This document shows, in pieces, positions 8,948 through 17,116 of a stretch of 64,000 nt of DNA. A program made the position numbers and the translations under genes. The stretch is from Chlamydiota bacterium. Lineage in GTDB: Bacteria; Chlamydiota; Chlamydiia; Chlamydiales; Parachlamydiaceae. Location: assembly GCA_013287915.1 (NCBI GenBank), contig JABDCX010000006.1, positions 1-64,000 of the forward strand, written 5' to 3'. Numbering within the stretch: the stretch's first letter is position 1; each line of letters opens with the position of its first letter. The notes beneath the pieces are model-generated. The model saw nothing but the letters and a program-made list of their open reading frames with translations, had not been told where the DNA came from and ran no database searches.

Positions 8948-9508
8948 ATGTCAAAACTGTACAAAGCGTATAAGTGGAAAAATGGGATTCCCTATGGGAT
9001 CCAGCCGTTCGAAGGGCAACCAGAAGGGCCCTCTTACAAAGTAATTTCAGATCCTTATTTCAAACGGATTTCAATCGAACAATATGATAATGAACATTTT
9101 ACAAAAATTATCTACGATTCGGCTCTTTTTGACTTCAGGCACCTTCGGGCGACAGAGCAAATCGCTTGGGAAAAACGGGAGATCTCTCCAACGGTAACGG
9201 AAATTCGAAACCAGGACGATCGGCTCATCTTAGTAGAAAACTACACCTTTGAGGAAAACCGTTGCCGTTTGTGCGAGATCCGTTCCCCTCTTGGAGTGCT
9301 GCTAGCAAAGCAACAAATGCTCTACACTGCCTTAAACGACCCGTTCAATGGAGTTGTCCTCTTTGATATAAATGGACAACCTGTCATCCAAAAAACGTAC
9401 GAGCTCGACGAGACAACGGGAGAATTCACCCGTCTTCTCGCCGAGTCGTGGGACATTGCCTTATTTAACTACAGCGCGGTTCTTCGTGAGGTTAAAGTCG
9501 TTCTCTGA
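8948..9508 (+). CDS. Hypothetical protein
   Basis: A 186-residue protein from ATG 8948 (MSKLYKAYKW); an in-frame GTG at 8939 is an alternative. It is rich in aromatic and charged residues and predicted mostly strand, with alternating polar/hydrophobic runs such as KVISDPYFKRISIEQY and FNGVVLFDINGQPV. There is no signal peptide or membrane segment. Its last 48 bases overlap the end of the lipoprotein gene on the other strand, which is unusual. I do not recognise it; the repeated strand pattern faintly resembles the MORN-type neighbour. Confidence 0.6.
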   Translation: MSKLYKAYKWKNGIPYGIQPFEGQPEGPSYKVISDPYFKRISIEQYDNEHFTKIIYDSALFDFRHLRATEQIAWEKREISPTVTEIRNQDDRLILVENYTFEENRCRLCEIRSPLGVLLAKQQMLYTALNDPFNGVVLFDINGQPVIQKTYELDETTGEFTRLLAESWDIALFNYSAVLREVKVVL

Positions 9509-10435
9509 AATGGGCGATCCCGTGTAATACCAATCGGTTTTTACCGTATCTCCCACGTAGGTAGTACTAGGACCGTGCAAGCGCCCTTCATGCCAAGACA
9601 CCTCTTGAACGATCTCGTTTCCATCGCGGTAACGCCTTTCCACACCATGCTTTTGACCATTGAGGTAGGGCACTTCAGTATATTTTTCCCCGTTTTGATA
9701 GAGTGTTGTCATCCCATTCTGCTTGCCATCCGCCCACATTTCGACGCTGTGCGGTTCGCCAGCGGGATAAAACGTCTTCTTTTCGCCATGAAACGCACCA
9801 TTTTGATAGGAGATAGATTCACGTGGAGAACCATTTGGGAAGTAGGTTGTGCGCAAGGCGAGTTGCCCCCCGCTGATCGCATCTGTCGAAAGCAACTGCC
9901 CATAGTCGTCGCGGATCAATCGGGTTCCTTCTGAATTGTCCACTGTGGCATCGCGCTGGTTATTGATCGTAAAGTAGTCCCCTTGCAGGATCAATTCTCC
10001 ACTTTTTTGTTCGATGCTCTTTGGCGTTCCATTCAGGTACCAGTTCGATACGGCATTGATCCCAGGAGCTGTTTCGAAAATCGTTTCCTGTTTTGGAGTG
10101 CCATCGAGAAAATACAACACTTCTTTTGCGACGGTGCCATTTTGATACGTTTCCCTTTTCTCGATTTGCGAGCTATGGGGATAAGAATAGGTCGTGTCGC
10201 CCTCTAAAACGCCTGCATTGTACGATTTTGTCACTACGACGCCATCGGCCAACGTGGTCACGACTTGACCATCCTGCCCAGAAGATGCCCAAAAGTCACT
10301 AGGAACAGCAACGCCATAGCGGTGCACGTAGGTGGCATTAACAACAGGAACTTCCTCCTCACAACACTGCTGACCACAGCTAACTGCCAACACGGCAAGT
10401 GCGTAGAGACTTATTATTTTCATGCTTTTCATCAT
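9461..10435 (-). CDS. MORN/YwqK-type repeat lipoprotein
   Basis: About 324 residues. The N-terminus is a lipoprotein signal (hydrophobic run ending LAVSC), so the mature protein should be lipid-anchored after Lgt and LspA action. The body consists of repeats of the form YxNGxxHGE/K (NGTPKS, NGAFHGEKK, DGKQNGMTTLYQNG, LNGQKHGVE, EGRLHGPST), the antitoxin-YwqK/MORN pattern. ATG 10435 follows GAGGGTAA; an ATG at 10450 overlaps the pheT stop. Chlamydia also has a hypothetical next to pheT (CT476 from memory), so this is probably its counterpart. Function unknown. Confidence 0.82.
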   Translation of the reverse strand: MMKSMKIISLYALAVLAVSCGQQCCEEEVPVVNATYVHRYGVAVPSDFWASSGQDGQVVTTLADGVVVTKSYNAGVLEGDTTYSYPHSSQIEKRETYQNGTVAKEVLYFLDGTPKQETIFETAPGINAVSNWYLNGTPKSIEQKSGELILQGDYFTINNQRDATVDNSEGTRLIRDDYGQLLSTDAISGGQLALRTTYFPNGSPRESISYQNGAFHGEKKTFYPAGEPHSVEMWADGKQNGMTTLYQNGEKYTEVPYLNGQKHGVERRYRDGNEIVQEVSWHEGRLHGPSTTYVGDTVKTDWYYTGSPISENDFNLTKNRAVVK

Positions 10436-10446
10436 CTTACCCTCGT

Positions 10447-12831
10447 TCATTTTGGAGCAATCGACGCAAGCATTCTAGCATGCTCGACATCGACAGTTCC
10501 CTGTTCAATTGTTTTACTTTTGTCTCGATAGACAAAGCGAATCGTAACATTCTTCAACCCTTTTCCCAATTTGTCGCTGCGGTAAATATCGCGGACTGTG
10601 ACCTTTTCTAACAAAAGAGAAGCGGCCTGTTTAATCTGGTGCAACAAAGCGTCAATCTGTACATGGTCTGCGAGCGTTAAAGTCAAATCTCTCTCAGAAG
10701 AAGGGAATGGACAAATCTCCTCCATCAGCTCTAAGGGAGGACACTTGCTGAATAGGTCGTGCAGGTTAATTTCACCATAATAGATTGGTTGAGGGACGTC
10801 CAACCGCCTAACGACTGACGGATGCACTTCTCCGAATGAACCGATTTTAAGCTCTCCTGAGTATACGTCCGCTTGTCTTCCAGGGTGCAAGGAGTGAAGC
10901 GCTCCCATTTTAAACTGTACATCAGGCACTCTCAAGGCTGTGAGCAAATTCTCTATGATCCCTTTCACATCGTAAAAATCGTAAGGAACAGCCTTGCGCT
11001 CCCAATGCTCTGGACGCGACATCCCACTTAAGACAATAGCGACAACGGACTGCTCCCGATACGCTTCTCCATCTTTAAAATGAATCCGCCCCACTTCAAA
11101 CCCGGCGATGTTATGATTCTGGTGATCCCAATTGTATTTCACAACACCTAAAAGACCTGGCAAAAGGGACGTGCGCAAGATCGATTGTTCAATCGATGTG
11201 GGGTTCAGCACCTGGACCCACCCCTTCTTGGATGCCTCTGTTGGTTGAACGACATTCAGCAGAGAAGGACCGATCAAATCGCAGTTAAGAAATTCTTGAA
11301 GCCCTTCGGCAATCAACTGATTGCGCACCTTTCTTTCAAAAACAAAGATAGGGGCATGGGGAATCTGGGAGGCTGTGTAGCGGCAATCAGAAGTCGAAAT
11401 ATTGCCATACCCATAAATGCGGGCCACTTCTTCAATCAGGTCTATTTCCCCTTGTAGATCGTTCCGGTAAGTAGGAACGGTAACGGAGAAGCGGTCACTG
11501 CCTTCCAAGCGGCTTTTGAACCCGAGCCGACCAAACATGCTCTCCACCTCGCTCACACCCAACTGAGTTCCCAATAAGGCATTGATCTTGCCTAAGCGGC
11601 AAAACAGTTGATGTTCTGGGAAGGGGCGTTCAGACACCTCCACAACCCCTTTAGCCAAACGGCAAGGTGTGACCTGCTGAATAATTTGGCAAACCCGGTC
11701 TAATACTACACGAATCGCATTCGGATCGGTGCTGCGTTCAAAACGGCGAGACCCTTCTGTCATCAAACCCAAGTGCTTACCTGTTCGACGGACATAAATG
11801 GGGGAAAAATAGGCACATTCGATCAAGACGTTCTGCGTCACATCACTCACCTCTGAATTAGCGCCCCCCATCATGCCACCGATAGCGATCGGCTTGCTCT
11901 TGTCGCAAATGAGCAAATTCCCCGTATCGAAGATCCGCTCTTTCCCATCCAATGTAACGAGCTTCTCCCCCTTTTGCGCCTCGCGAACGACGATGTGATG
12001 CCCTTCGATCTTGTCGTAATCAAAAGCGTGTAGAGGATGCCCATATTCGAGCATGACGTAGTTCGTTGCATCGACGACCTGATTGATCGAACGGATGCCA
12101 GCGGCTTCTAGACGGCGCTTTAACCATTCAGGAGAGGGGCCGATTTTCACCTCTTTGAGGAGGCGACAGCCATAGCGCGGACACCCTTCTGGAGAGAGAA
12201 CGCTTACAGCGATCTCTTTTGCGATCGGCAAAGTTTCGTCTTCCACCACGACCGGAGGCTTTAATTTCACAGGCAAGCCTGTCGCGGCAGAAAGCTCGCG
12301 GGCTACACCTAAAAGACTTGCACAATGCCCCAGGTTAGGGGTCAAAGAAATTTCAAAAATCTCATCCGCAAAAAGAGAATTTACGTCGATTCCGACTTTT
12401 ACCTGCTCACCTAGCTCAATGATCCCTTGAGAATCTTCCCCAAGACCCAACTCGTCTGGAGCACAGAGCATCCCACACGATTCCACGCCGCGGAGTTTGG
12501 TCTTCTTAATTTTAAACTGCTTCCCATCGGCATCGGTCAACGTCGCATCGATGCGGGCAAACGCTGTTTTAAGACCGGGGCGGCAGTTGGGCGCTCCGCA
12601 AACAACTTGAAACTCTTGCTGCCCATCAAACACGGTTGCAACGCAGAGCTTATCGGCTTCAGGGTGTTTTTTCGTGTCGCGCACCTCTGCCGTGACAACG
12701 CCGCTAAAACTCATCTGGGAACGCTCGATGCCATCTACTTCCAACCCAGCCAGAGTCAAAACCTTAGCAATTTCGGAGGAGGGCATCCGAATATCGATGT
12801 ACTCCTGCAACCAACTCAATGGAATTTTCAT
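10447..12831 (-). CDS. pheT: Phenylalanyl-tRNA synthetase beta subunit
   Basis: This 794-residue protein matches the usual PheT length. It charges tRNA-Phe together with PheS, which is not in this window. Domains read in order: N-terminal MKIPLSWLQEYI, tRNA-binding (EMAP-like) domain about 40-150 with CGAPNCRPGL, B3/B4 editing domain about 200-390, B5 domain, core fold, and a C-terminal ferredoxin-like anticodon-binding domain (FPSSERDLTLTL). The start at 12831 is where the conserved N-terminus begins. It is divergent from rpmG over a 164-base region. Confidence 0.96.
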   Translation of the reverse strand: MKIPLSWLQEYIDIRMPSSEIAKVLTLAGLEVDGIERSQMSFSGVVTAEVRDTKKHPEADKLCVATVFDGQQEFQVVCGAPNCRPGLKTAFARIDATLTDADGKQFKIKKTKLRGVESCGMLCAPDELGLGEDSQGIIELGEQVKVGIDVNSLFADEIFEISLTPNLGHCASLLGVARELSAATGLPVKLKPPVVVEDETLPIAKEIAVSVLSPEGCPRYGCRLLKEVKIGPSPEWLKRRLEAAGIRSINQVVDATNYVMLEYGHPLHAFDYDKIEGHHIVVREAQKGEKLVTLDGKERIFDTGNLLICDKSKPIAIGGMMGGANSEVSDVTQNVLIECAYFSPIYVRRTGKHLGLMTEGSRRFERSTDPNAIRVVLDRVCQIIQQVTPCRLAKGVVEVSERPFPEHQLFCRLGKINALLGTQLGVSEVESMFGRLGFKSRLEGSDRFSVTVPTYRNDLQGEIDLIEEVARIYGYGNISTSDCRYTASQIPHAPIFVFERKVRNQLIAEGLQEFLNCDLIGPSLLNVVQPTEASKKGWVQVLNPTSIEQSILRTSLLPGLLGVVKYNWDHQNHNIAGFEVGRIHFKDGEAYREQSVVAIVLSGMSRPEHWERKAVPYDFYDVKGIIENLLTALRVPDVQFKMGALHSLHPGRQADVYSGELKIGSFGEVHPSVVRRLDVPQPIYYGEINLHDLFSKCPPLELMEEICPFPSSERDLTLTLADHVQIDALLHQIKQAASLLLEKVTVRDIYRSDKLGKGLKNVTIRFVYRDKSKTIEQGTVDVEHARMLASIAPK

Positions 12832-12953
12832 AACATCAGAAACCTTAAAATTAATGGGTCTAAGCATACGAAATCCCCAATAGAACGCAAGAAAAATTGT
12901 CAGAAGGGACGGCAGGGACCTTTTTTCTCTTTTCAGCAAAAGACTCAATAGGG

Positions 12954-12959
12954 TACAAT
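12954..12959 (+). promoter_or_regulatory. Likely -10 box for rpmG
   Basis: GGGTACAATG places TACAAT 37 bases before the rpmG start, in the divergent pheT/rpmG region. The -35 region is poor (TTTCAG at 17 bases). Called from consensus alone. Confidence 0.4.
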
Positions 12960-12995
12960 GCTCCTCATTAAGCCTAAACTGCAGGAGACATTCTC

Positions 12996-13151
12996 ATGGC
13001 AAAAAAACGTGAAAAGATTAAGATGAAGAGCTCTGAGAGCCCTTACCACTACTACACAGAAAAAAACAAGTCAAACACTCCTGAGCGTATTGCAAAGAGA
13101 AAGTTCGATCCTCTCTTGCGCAAGCACGTAGAGTTTAAGGAATCTAAGTAA
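12996..13151 (+). CDS. rpmG: Ribosomal protein L33
   Basis: A 51-residue basic protein starting MAKKREKIKMKSSES, with the L33 body YHYYTEKNKSNTPERI and FDPLLRKHVEFKESK. It lacks all cysteines, so it is the zinc-independent form. GCAGGAG lies 8-10 bases before the ATG. It precedes the Lol genes, the same order as in Chlamydia (CT150-152 from memory). Confidence 0.95.
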   Translation: MAKKREKIKMKSSESPYHYYTEKNKSNTPERIAKRKFDPLLRKHVEFKESK

Positions 13152-13185
13152 CCCGACTTGCACCCAACGAAACGGAGGGTTATAG

Positions 13186-15243
13186 ATGTTCGAGCTGTCC
13201 ATTGCACGTCGGTATCTGTTTCCCCGTTGGCGTCAAATTTCCGTTTCAATCATCAGCATCCTGTCTACCCTTGTGATCGCTTTAGTCGTGTGGCTGATCG
13301 TCGTCTTCTTCTCTGTCAAAGACGGCCTTGAGTCTGGTTGGATCAATACCATCGTTGCGCTCACGGCGCCTGTCCGCGTCACTCCAACTGAGCACTACTT
13401 CAAATCGTACTACTACTTAGCCGACACGATCAGCAACAGCTCAAACTACACAGTCAAGACGCTTGCAGAAAAAAAAGACGCGCCCCTCACCGATCCCTAC
13501 AACCCCGAAGAAGATGAGGAGATCCCCTCGTTTTGGCCACATCCCGATCGCTTGCCAGACGGCTCTTTGATCGACCCTGTCAAACAGGCCTTTGCTCTTG
13601 CAAGCAGTTTGCCCGGAGAAAGCCGCCTCTCTGTTTCTGACTACGAAACGGCTGTTGCAAACCTCACTATCCATTTAGACGCGCTCCATGCGGTCACTTC
13701 CAATACGGCGCAAAGACAAACGCTTGAACAGGTGGTTTACCTAGGTAGTCTAGATCCTTCGGCTCGCGCCGTCTCCCGCATTTTGTTGCCCCCTGCCGCT
13801 CCTGATGTCGCGCATATGCTCAACCAATTGTTGGCCACGCACCCTTCTGCCGAACAACTATTGGCCTTTTTCAACGCCTTTCAAATTACAGAGCTCCAAA
13901 CACCCACAGCAGGATGGAAGCTGCCTCCACTACTCCTCCCCTCTCAAGCCCGCTGGAAGGGGATATTTCTCCCTCATTACAGAGGAGGCAACAGGCTCTT
14001 CGTTCCCGTAGAGAGCAATAATACCCACACCCTCCTAATCAAATTTCAAAAGAGCGGTATCGCAGCAGAAGCAGTCGATATCGCAATTGAGAACGGACAA
14101 GTTTCTTTTGCAACTGCTACAGAAAACTTCAAATTTTCGATCAACGACATTCCCCTTTTTCTGGAAGGAGATGTGACGATACCAGCCTCTATAGCGAAAG
14201 AGCATCTCAAAGAGACCTCTCATCTAGGCGACATTCCCGTCTCGGCCAAACTATTAATCCAGGGAAGCGAGCTCAATGGAGAAATTCGCTTAAATTCCCT
14301 CCCCATTGCAGCAATTGTGCCAAGCCGTTCAAACGGCTGGAGTGGGATTGTCAATGTCTCGCCTAAACAAGAAGCTCTCCTTTGGCCCAGCAACAGCTCG
14401 ATGACCTCCCCCATCTTGCTTCCCAAAGTCTTTAAAGAAGCGGGCGCTCTCATTGGCGATAAAGGCTATTTGACCTACTACTCACCAACCCCTAGTGCTG
14501 TGCAAGAGCAAAGAATCCCCGTTTTCATCGCAGGCTTCTACGACCCAGGAATCATGCCGATCGGCAGCAAGTACGTCATCGGCCCTAAAACGCTTGTCTC
14601 AGAAGTGCACGGCGCTATTCCCAACGAACAAGCCACTTTCAGCAATGGAATCAACATCCGCTTCGATGACTTTAAAAATGCCCCGCATGTCAAAAACCAG
14701 CTCAAAGAAGCGTTTGAGGCCGCAGGCATTGCTCCCTACTGGAAAATCGAAACTTACCAAGAATTCGAATACACAAAAGACCTCATCCAACAGCTCAGCA
14801 GCGAAAAAAACCTCTTTTCCCTCATCTCGTTGATCATCATCATCGTCGCATGCTCTAATATCATCTCCATGTTGATTATCCTCGTGAACGATAAAAAAAT
14901 TGAAATCGGGATCCTCCGTTCAATGGGAGCTACGTGGGCACATATCGCCACAATCTTTGGATTCTGCGGCATGGTCATTGGAGCCCTGGGCAGCCTGATT
15001 GGCATCGGAGCTTCCATTTTGACGCTGCACTACATCAATGAACTTGTCGATTTCTTAGGTCGCCTCCAAGGGTACGACCTATTCAATCCAGTTTATTACG
15101 GATCGGTCCTGCCCACCCAACTGAGCGTAGAGGCGTTGGCTTTGGTATTTGTCGCAACGGCGATCATCTCCCTTTTGGCAGGAATGGTACCGGCGATTAA
15201 AGCCAGCTTACTGCGTCCTTCAGCCATCTTACGAGCGGAGTAG
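13186..15243 (+). CDS. lolC: Lipoprotein-releasing ABC transporter permease (LolC/LolE-type)
   Basis: 685 residues. One membrane segment near 20-45 (ISVSIISILSTLVIALVVWL) and three near the C-terminus (about 555-680) give the MacB/FtsX permease topology. The region between, about 500 residues, should lie in the periplasm and is far larger than in E. coli LolC or LolE (about 400 residues in total). With LolD it would extract lipoproteins from the inner membrane for delivery outward. GGAGGGTTATAG precedes the ATG. It is the only permease here, so the complex may be a homodimer (inference). Confidence 0.88.
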   Translation: MFELSIARRYLFPRWRQISVSIISILSTLVIALVVWLIVVFFSVKDGLESGWINTIVALTAPVRVTPTEHYFKSYYYLADTISNSSNYTVKTLAEKKDAPLTDPYNPEEDEEIPSFWPHPDRLPDGSLIDPVKQAFALASSLPGESRLSVSDYETAVANLTIHLDALHAVTSNTAQRQTLEQVVYLGSLDPSARAVSRILLPPAAPDVAHMLNQLLATHPSAEQLLAFFNAFQITELQTPTAGWKLPPLLLPSQARWKGIFLPHYRGGNRLFVPVESNNTHTLLIKFQKSGIAAEAVDIAIENGQVSFATATENFKFSINDIPLFLEGDVTIPASIAKEHLKETSHLGDIPVSAKLLIQGSELNGEIRLNSLPIAAIVPSRSNGWSGIVNVSPKQEALLWPSNSSMTSPILLPKVFKEAGALIGDKGYLTYYSPTPSAVQEQRIPVFIAGFYDPGIMPIGSKYVIGPKTLVSEVHGAIPNEQATFSNGINIRFDDFKNAPHVKNQLKEAFEAAGIAPYWKIETYQEFEYTKDLIQQLSSEKNLFSLISLIIIIVACSNIISMLIILVNDKKIEIGILRSMGATWAHIATIFGFCGMVIGALGSLIGIGASILTLHYINELVDFLGRLQGYDLFNPVYYGSVLPTQLSVEALALVFVATAIISLLAGMVPAIKASLLRPSAILRAE

Positions 15244-15245
15244 TG

Positions 15246-15923
15246 ATGAAAAAACATCCCCAAATCCTCCAAGCGTGCAACATCCACAAACGGTTCAAAA
15301 AGCCTCTCGATCTTTACTTACTCAAAGGGATCGACCTGACGGTGAAACGGGGCGAATCGGCAGCGATTGTCGGCAAATCGGGGCAAGGAAAAAGCACCCT
15401 TCTCCATATCCTTGGCACGCTGGAATCCTCGACCACTGGAGATCTTCTCATCGGAGGAGAAAAGGTCTCCTTCATCAACAAGAGTCGCATTCGCAACAAG
15501 CAGCTCGCGTTTATTTTCCAATCGTTCCACTTGTTCGAAGATTTCTCCGTTCTCGACAACATTTTGATGCCTGCTAAAATCGCTCGTCAGGACACGCATC
15601 CTGGATCAGACGCGCATCAAAAAGCCATGGAAGACCTAGTGGCAGTCGGCCTTGAAAAACGTGCCCATTTCCATGCGAAGCTGCTGTCTGGTGGAGAAAA
15701 GCAACGCGTCGCTATTGCTAGAGCCCTTTGCAATGATCCAGACTTAATTTTTGCAGATGAACCTACGGGCAATTTGGACGACGAAACTTCCGCGCAAATC
15801 CAAGAGCTGCTCCTTAACTGTGTGAAAAAAAACAACAAAGCACTCGTAGTAGTTACCCACGACACCGCTTTCGCTAATAAGTGCCACACCTGCTACAACC
15901 TGGAAAATGGGATCCTGTTGTAA
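15246..15923 (+). CDS. lolD: Lipoprotein-releasing ABC transporter ATPase
   Basis: A 225-residue ABC ATPase with Walker [11 protein letters not shown]-loop [14 protein letters not shown], signature [15 protein letters not shown], Walker [14 protein letters not shown] and switch histidine VVTHD. It belongs to the LolD/MacB branch by size and signature. It starts two bases after the permease stop (ATG 15246; an overlapping GTG at 15243 is less likely), so the two form one transcription unit that supplies energy for lipoprotein release. Confidence 0.94.
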   Translation: MKKHPQILQACNIHKRFKKPLDLYLLKGIDLTVKRGESAAIVGKSGQGKSTLLHILGTLESSTTGDLLIGGEKVSFINKSRIRNKQLAFIFQSFHLFEDFSVLDNILMPAKIARQDTHPGSDAHQKAMEDLVAVGLEKRAHFHAKLLSGGEKQRVAIARALCNDPDLIFADEPTGNLDDETSAQIQELLLNCVKKNNKALVVVTHDTAFANKCHTCYNLENGILL

Positions 15924-15991
15924 GAGTCTTTCCTTTTTTCTTTCCTCGAAATCTCTGAATCTGCTAATGTTAATACTTCCTCACGCGGTAT

Positions 15992-16066
15992 CGGAGCATA
16001 GCGCAGTTTGGCTAGCGCGGCTGCTTTGGGAGCAGTAGGTCGGGGGTTCAAATCCCTCTGCTCCGA
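15992..16066 (+). tRNA. tRNA-Pro (anticodon TGG)
   Basis: A full cloverleaf can be folded: acceptor CGGAGCA with TGCTCCG, D-loop GCGCAGTTTGGCTAGCGC, anticodon stem GCTGC/GCAGT with loop TTTGGGA (anticodon TGG), and T-arm GGGGGTTCAAATCCCTC. CCA is not encoded. It lies between lolD and lgt and is followed at once by a terminator hairpin. Confidence 0.97.
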
Positions 16067-16079
16067 TCCTTTTTTATCC

Positions 16080-16110
16080 GCTCCTATCTCCGTTGGGATA
16101 GGAGCTTTTT
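16080..16110 (+). terminator. Terminator after tRNA-Pro, overlapping the lgt ribosome site
   Basis: GCTCCTATC (16080-16088) pairs perfectly with GATAGGAGC (16097-16105), followed by TTTTT. This is a good intrinsic terminator for the tRNA. The 3' arm contains AGGAG, the only ribosome-binding site for lgt, whose ATG is at 16112. Confidence 0.85.
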
Positions 16111-16111
16111 A

Positions 16112-16990
16112 ATGAACCACTTAATTCCACTTTCTTGGATCTATTGGGATCCGCCCAAAGAAGCTTTTACCATTCCAGGGATCAACCTTTCCGTTGCCTG
16201 GTACGGCATCTTATTTGCGGTTGGTTTTTTGCTCGCCTATTGGATGATCATCCCGATCTTTCGGCAGTTTATCCTGGAACATCACTCTAAACTCTCTCGA
16301 CCAGCTGCAACCGCTATGGCGACCCAGGCAGCTGACACCCTCATGTTGTACGCTGTCATTGGGACAGTGATTGGGGCGCGATTAGGGCACATGCTCTTCT
16401 ACGATTTCTCACTCTTCATCCACCATCCTCTCGAATTTTTTATGATTCGCCATGGAGGCCTAGCCAGCCATGGAGGTACTGTCGGGGTGATGATTGCGAT
16501 CATTTTCTTTTTAAAACGGATCCAAAAGAAGTCTCTACCCGAGCTGACTTATATTGACCTTCTCGACATCATGGTCATCCCCACCGCAATTGTTGCGTGC
16601 TGCATCCGCCTGGGCAATTTTATCAACCAAGAGATTCTAGGAACGGCCACCTCACTGCCTTGGGGGATCATTTTTGGTCATCCCGGCGATGCCTCCACAC
16701 CCATCCCGCGCCACCCTGCCCAGCTGTACGAAGCCCTTCTCTATGCCGCAACATTTGCGATCTTGTTCACTCTTTGGTACAAAGCTAAAGATTCTTTGAA
16801 AAAGGGGACCCTCAGTGGTCTTTTTTTCATCTTTGTGTTTGGAGGACGTTTCCTGATCGAATTCGTCAAGGAACCTCAAGGAGGTATTTTCGATGAATCG
16901 TTCCTCCAGGTTGGACAATACTTGAGCATCCCCTTCATCCTGCTCGGCATCTATCTCCTGTGCTTACAACCAAAAAAAACTCTCCGCTAA
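16112..16990 (+). CDS. lgt: Prolipoprotein diacylglyceryl transferase
   Basis: A 292-residue integral membrane protein with seven predicted membrane segments. Lgt moves diacylglycerol from phosphatidylglycerol to the lipobox cysteine of prelipoproteins. The signature region RHGGLASHGG (about residue 112-121) with the essential histidine, the IRLGNFINQEI motif and the RHPAQLYEA segment are all present. Its substrates in this window include the MORN-type lipoprotein and the RND adaptor. The ribosome site AGGAG is inside the upstream terminator hairpin, so read-through and hairpin opening may control expression. Confidence 0.95.
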   Translation: MNHLIPLSWIYWDPPKEAFTIPGINLSVAWYGILFAVGFLLAYWMIIPIFRQFILEHHSKLSRPAATAMATQAADTLMLYAVIGTVIGARLGHMLFYDFSLFIHHPLEFFMIRHGGLASHGGTVGVMIAIIFFLKRIQKKSLPELTYIDLLDIMVIPTAIVACCIRLGNFINQEILGTATSLPWGIIFGHPGDASTPIPRHPAQLYEALLYAATFAILFTLWYKAKDSLKKGTLSGLFFIFVFGGRFLIEFVKEPQGGIFDESFLQVGQYLSIPFILLGIYLLCLQPKKTLR

Positions 16991-17058
16991 TCAAAATGCA
17001 ACGCAAAGTTTCAAAGATGCAAAATCGTAAAGGCGCAGACTCACTGTATCGAATCCGC

Positions 17059-17086
17059 TTGAACTATAAGAAAAATAATTTACAAT
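17059..17086 (+). promoter_or_regulatory. Promoter of the 1300-residue surface-type gene
   Basis: TTGAAC (17059-17064), 16-base spacer, TACAAT (17081-17086), 31 bases before the ATG. A small hairpin CCTCT...AGAGG (17090-17108) in the leader includes the GAGG ribosome site, and a similar sequence is kept in the decayed copy at 21036. Confidence 0.55.
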
Positions 17087-17116
17087 AGGCCTCTAAATTT
17101 CATAGAGGAGCGCCAT

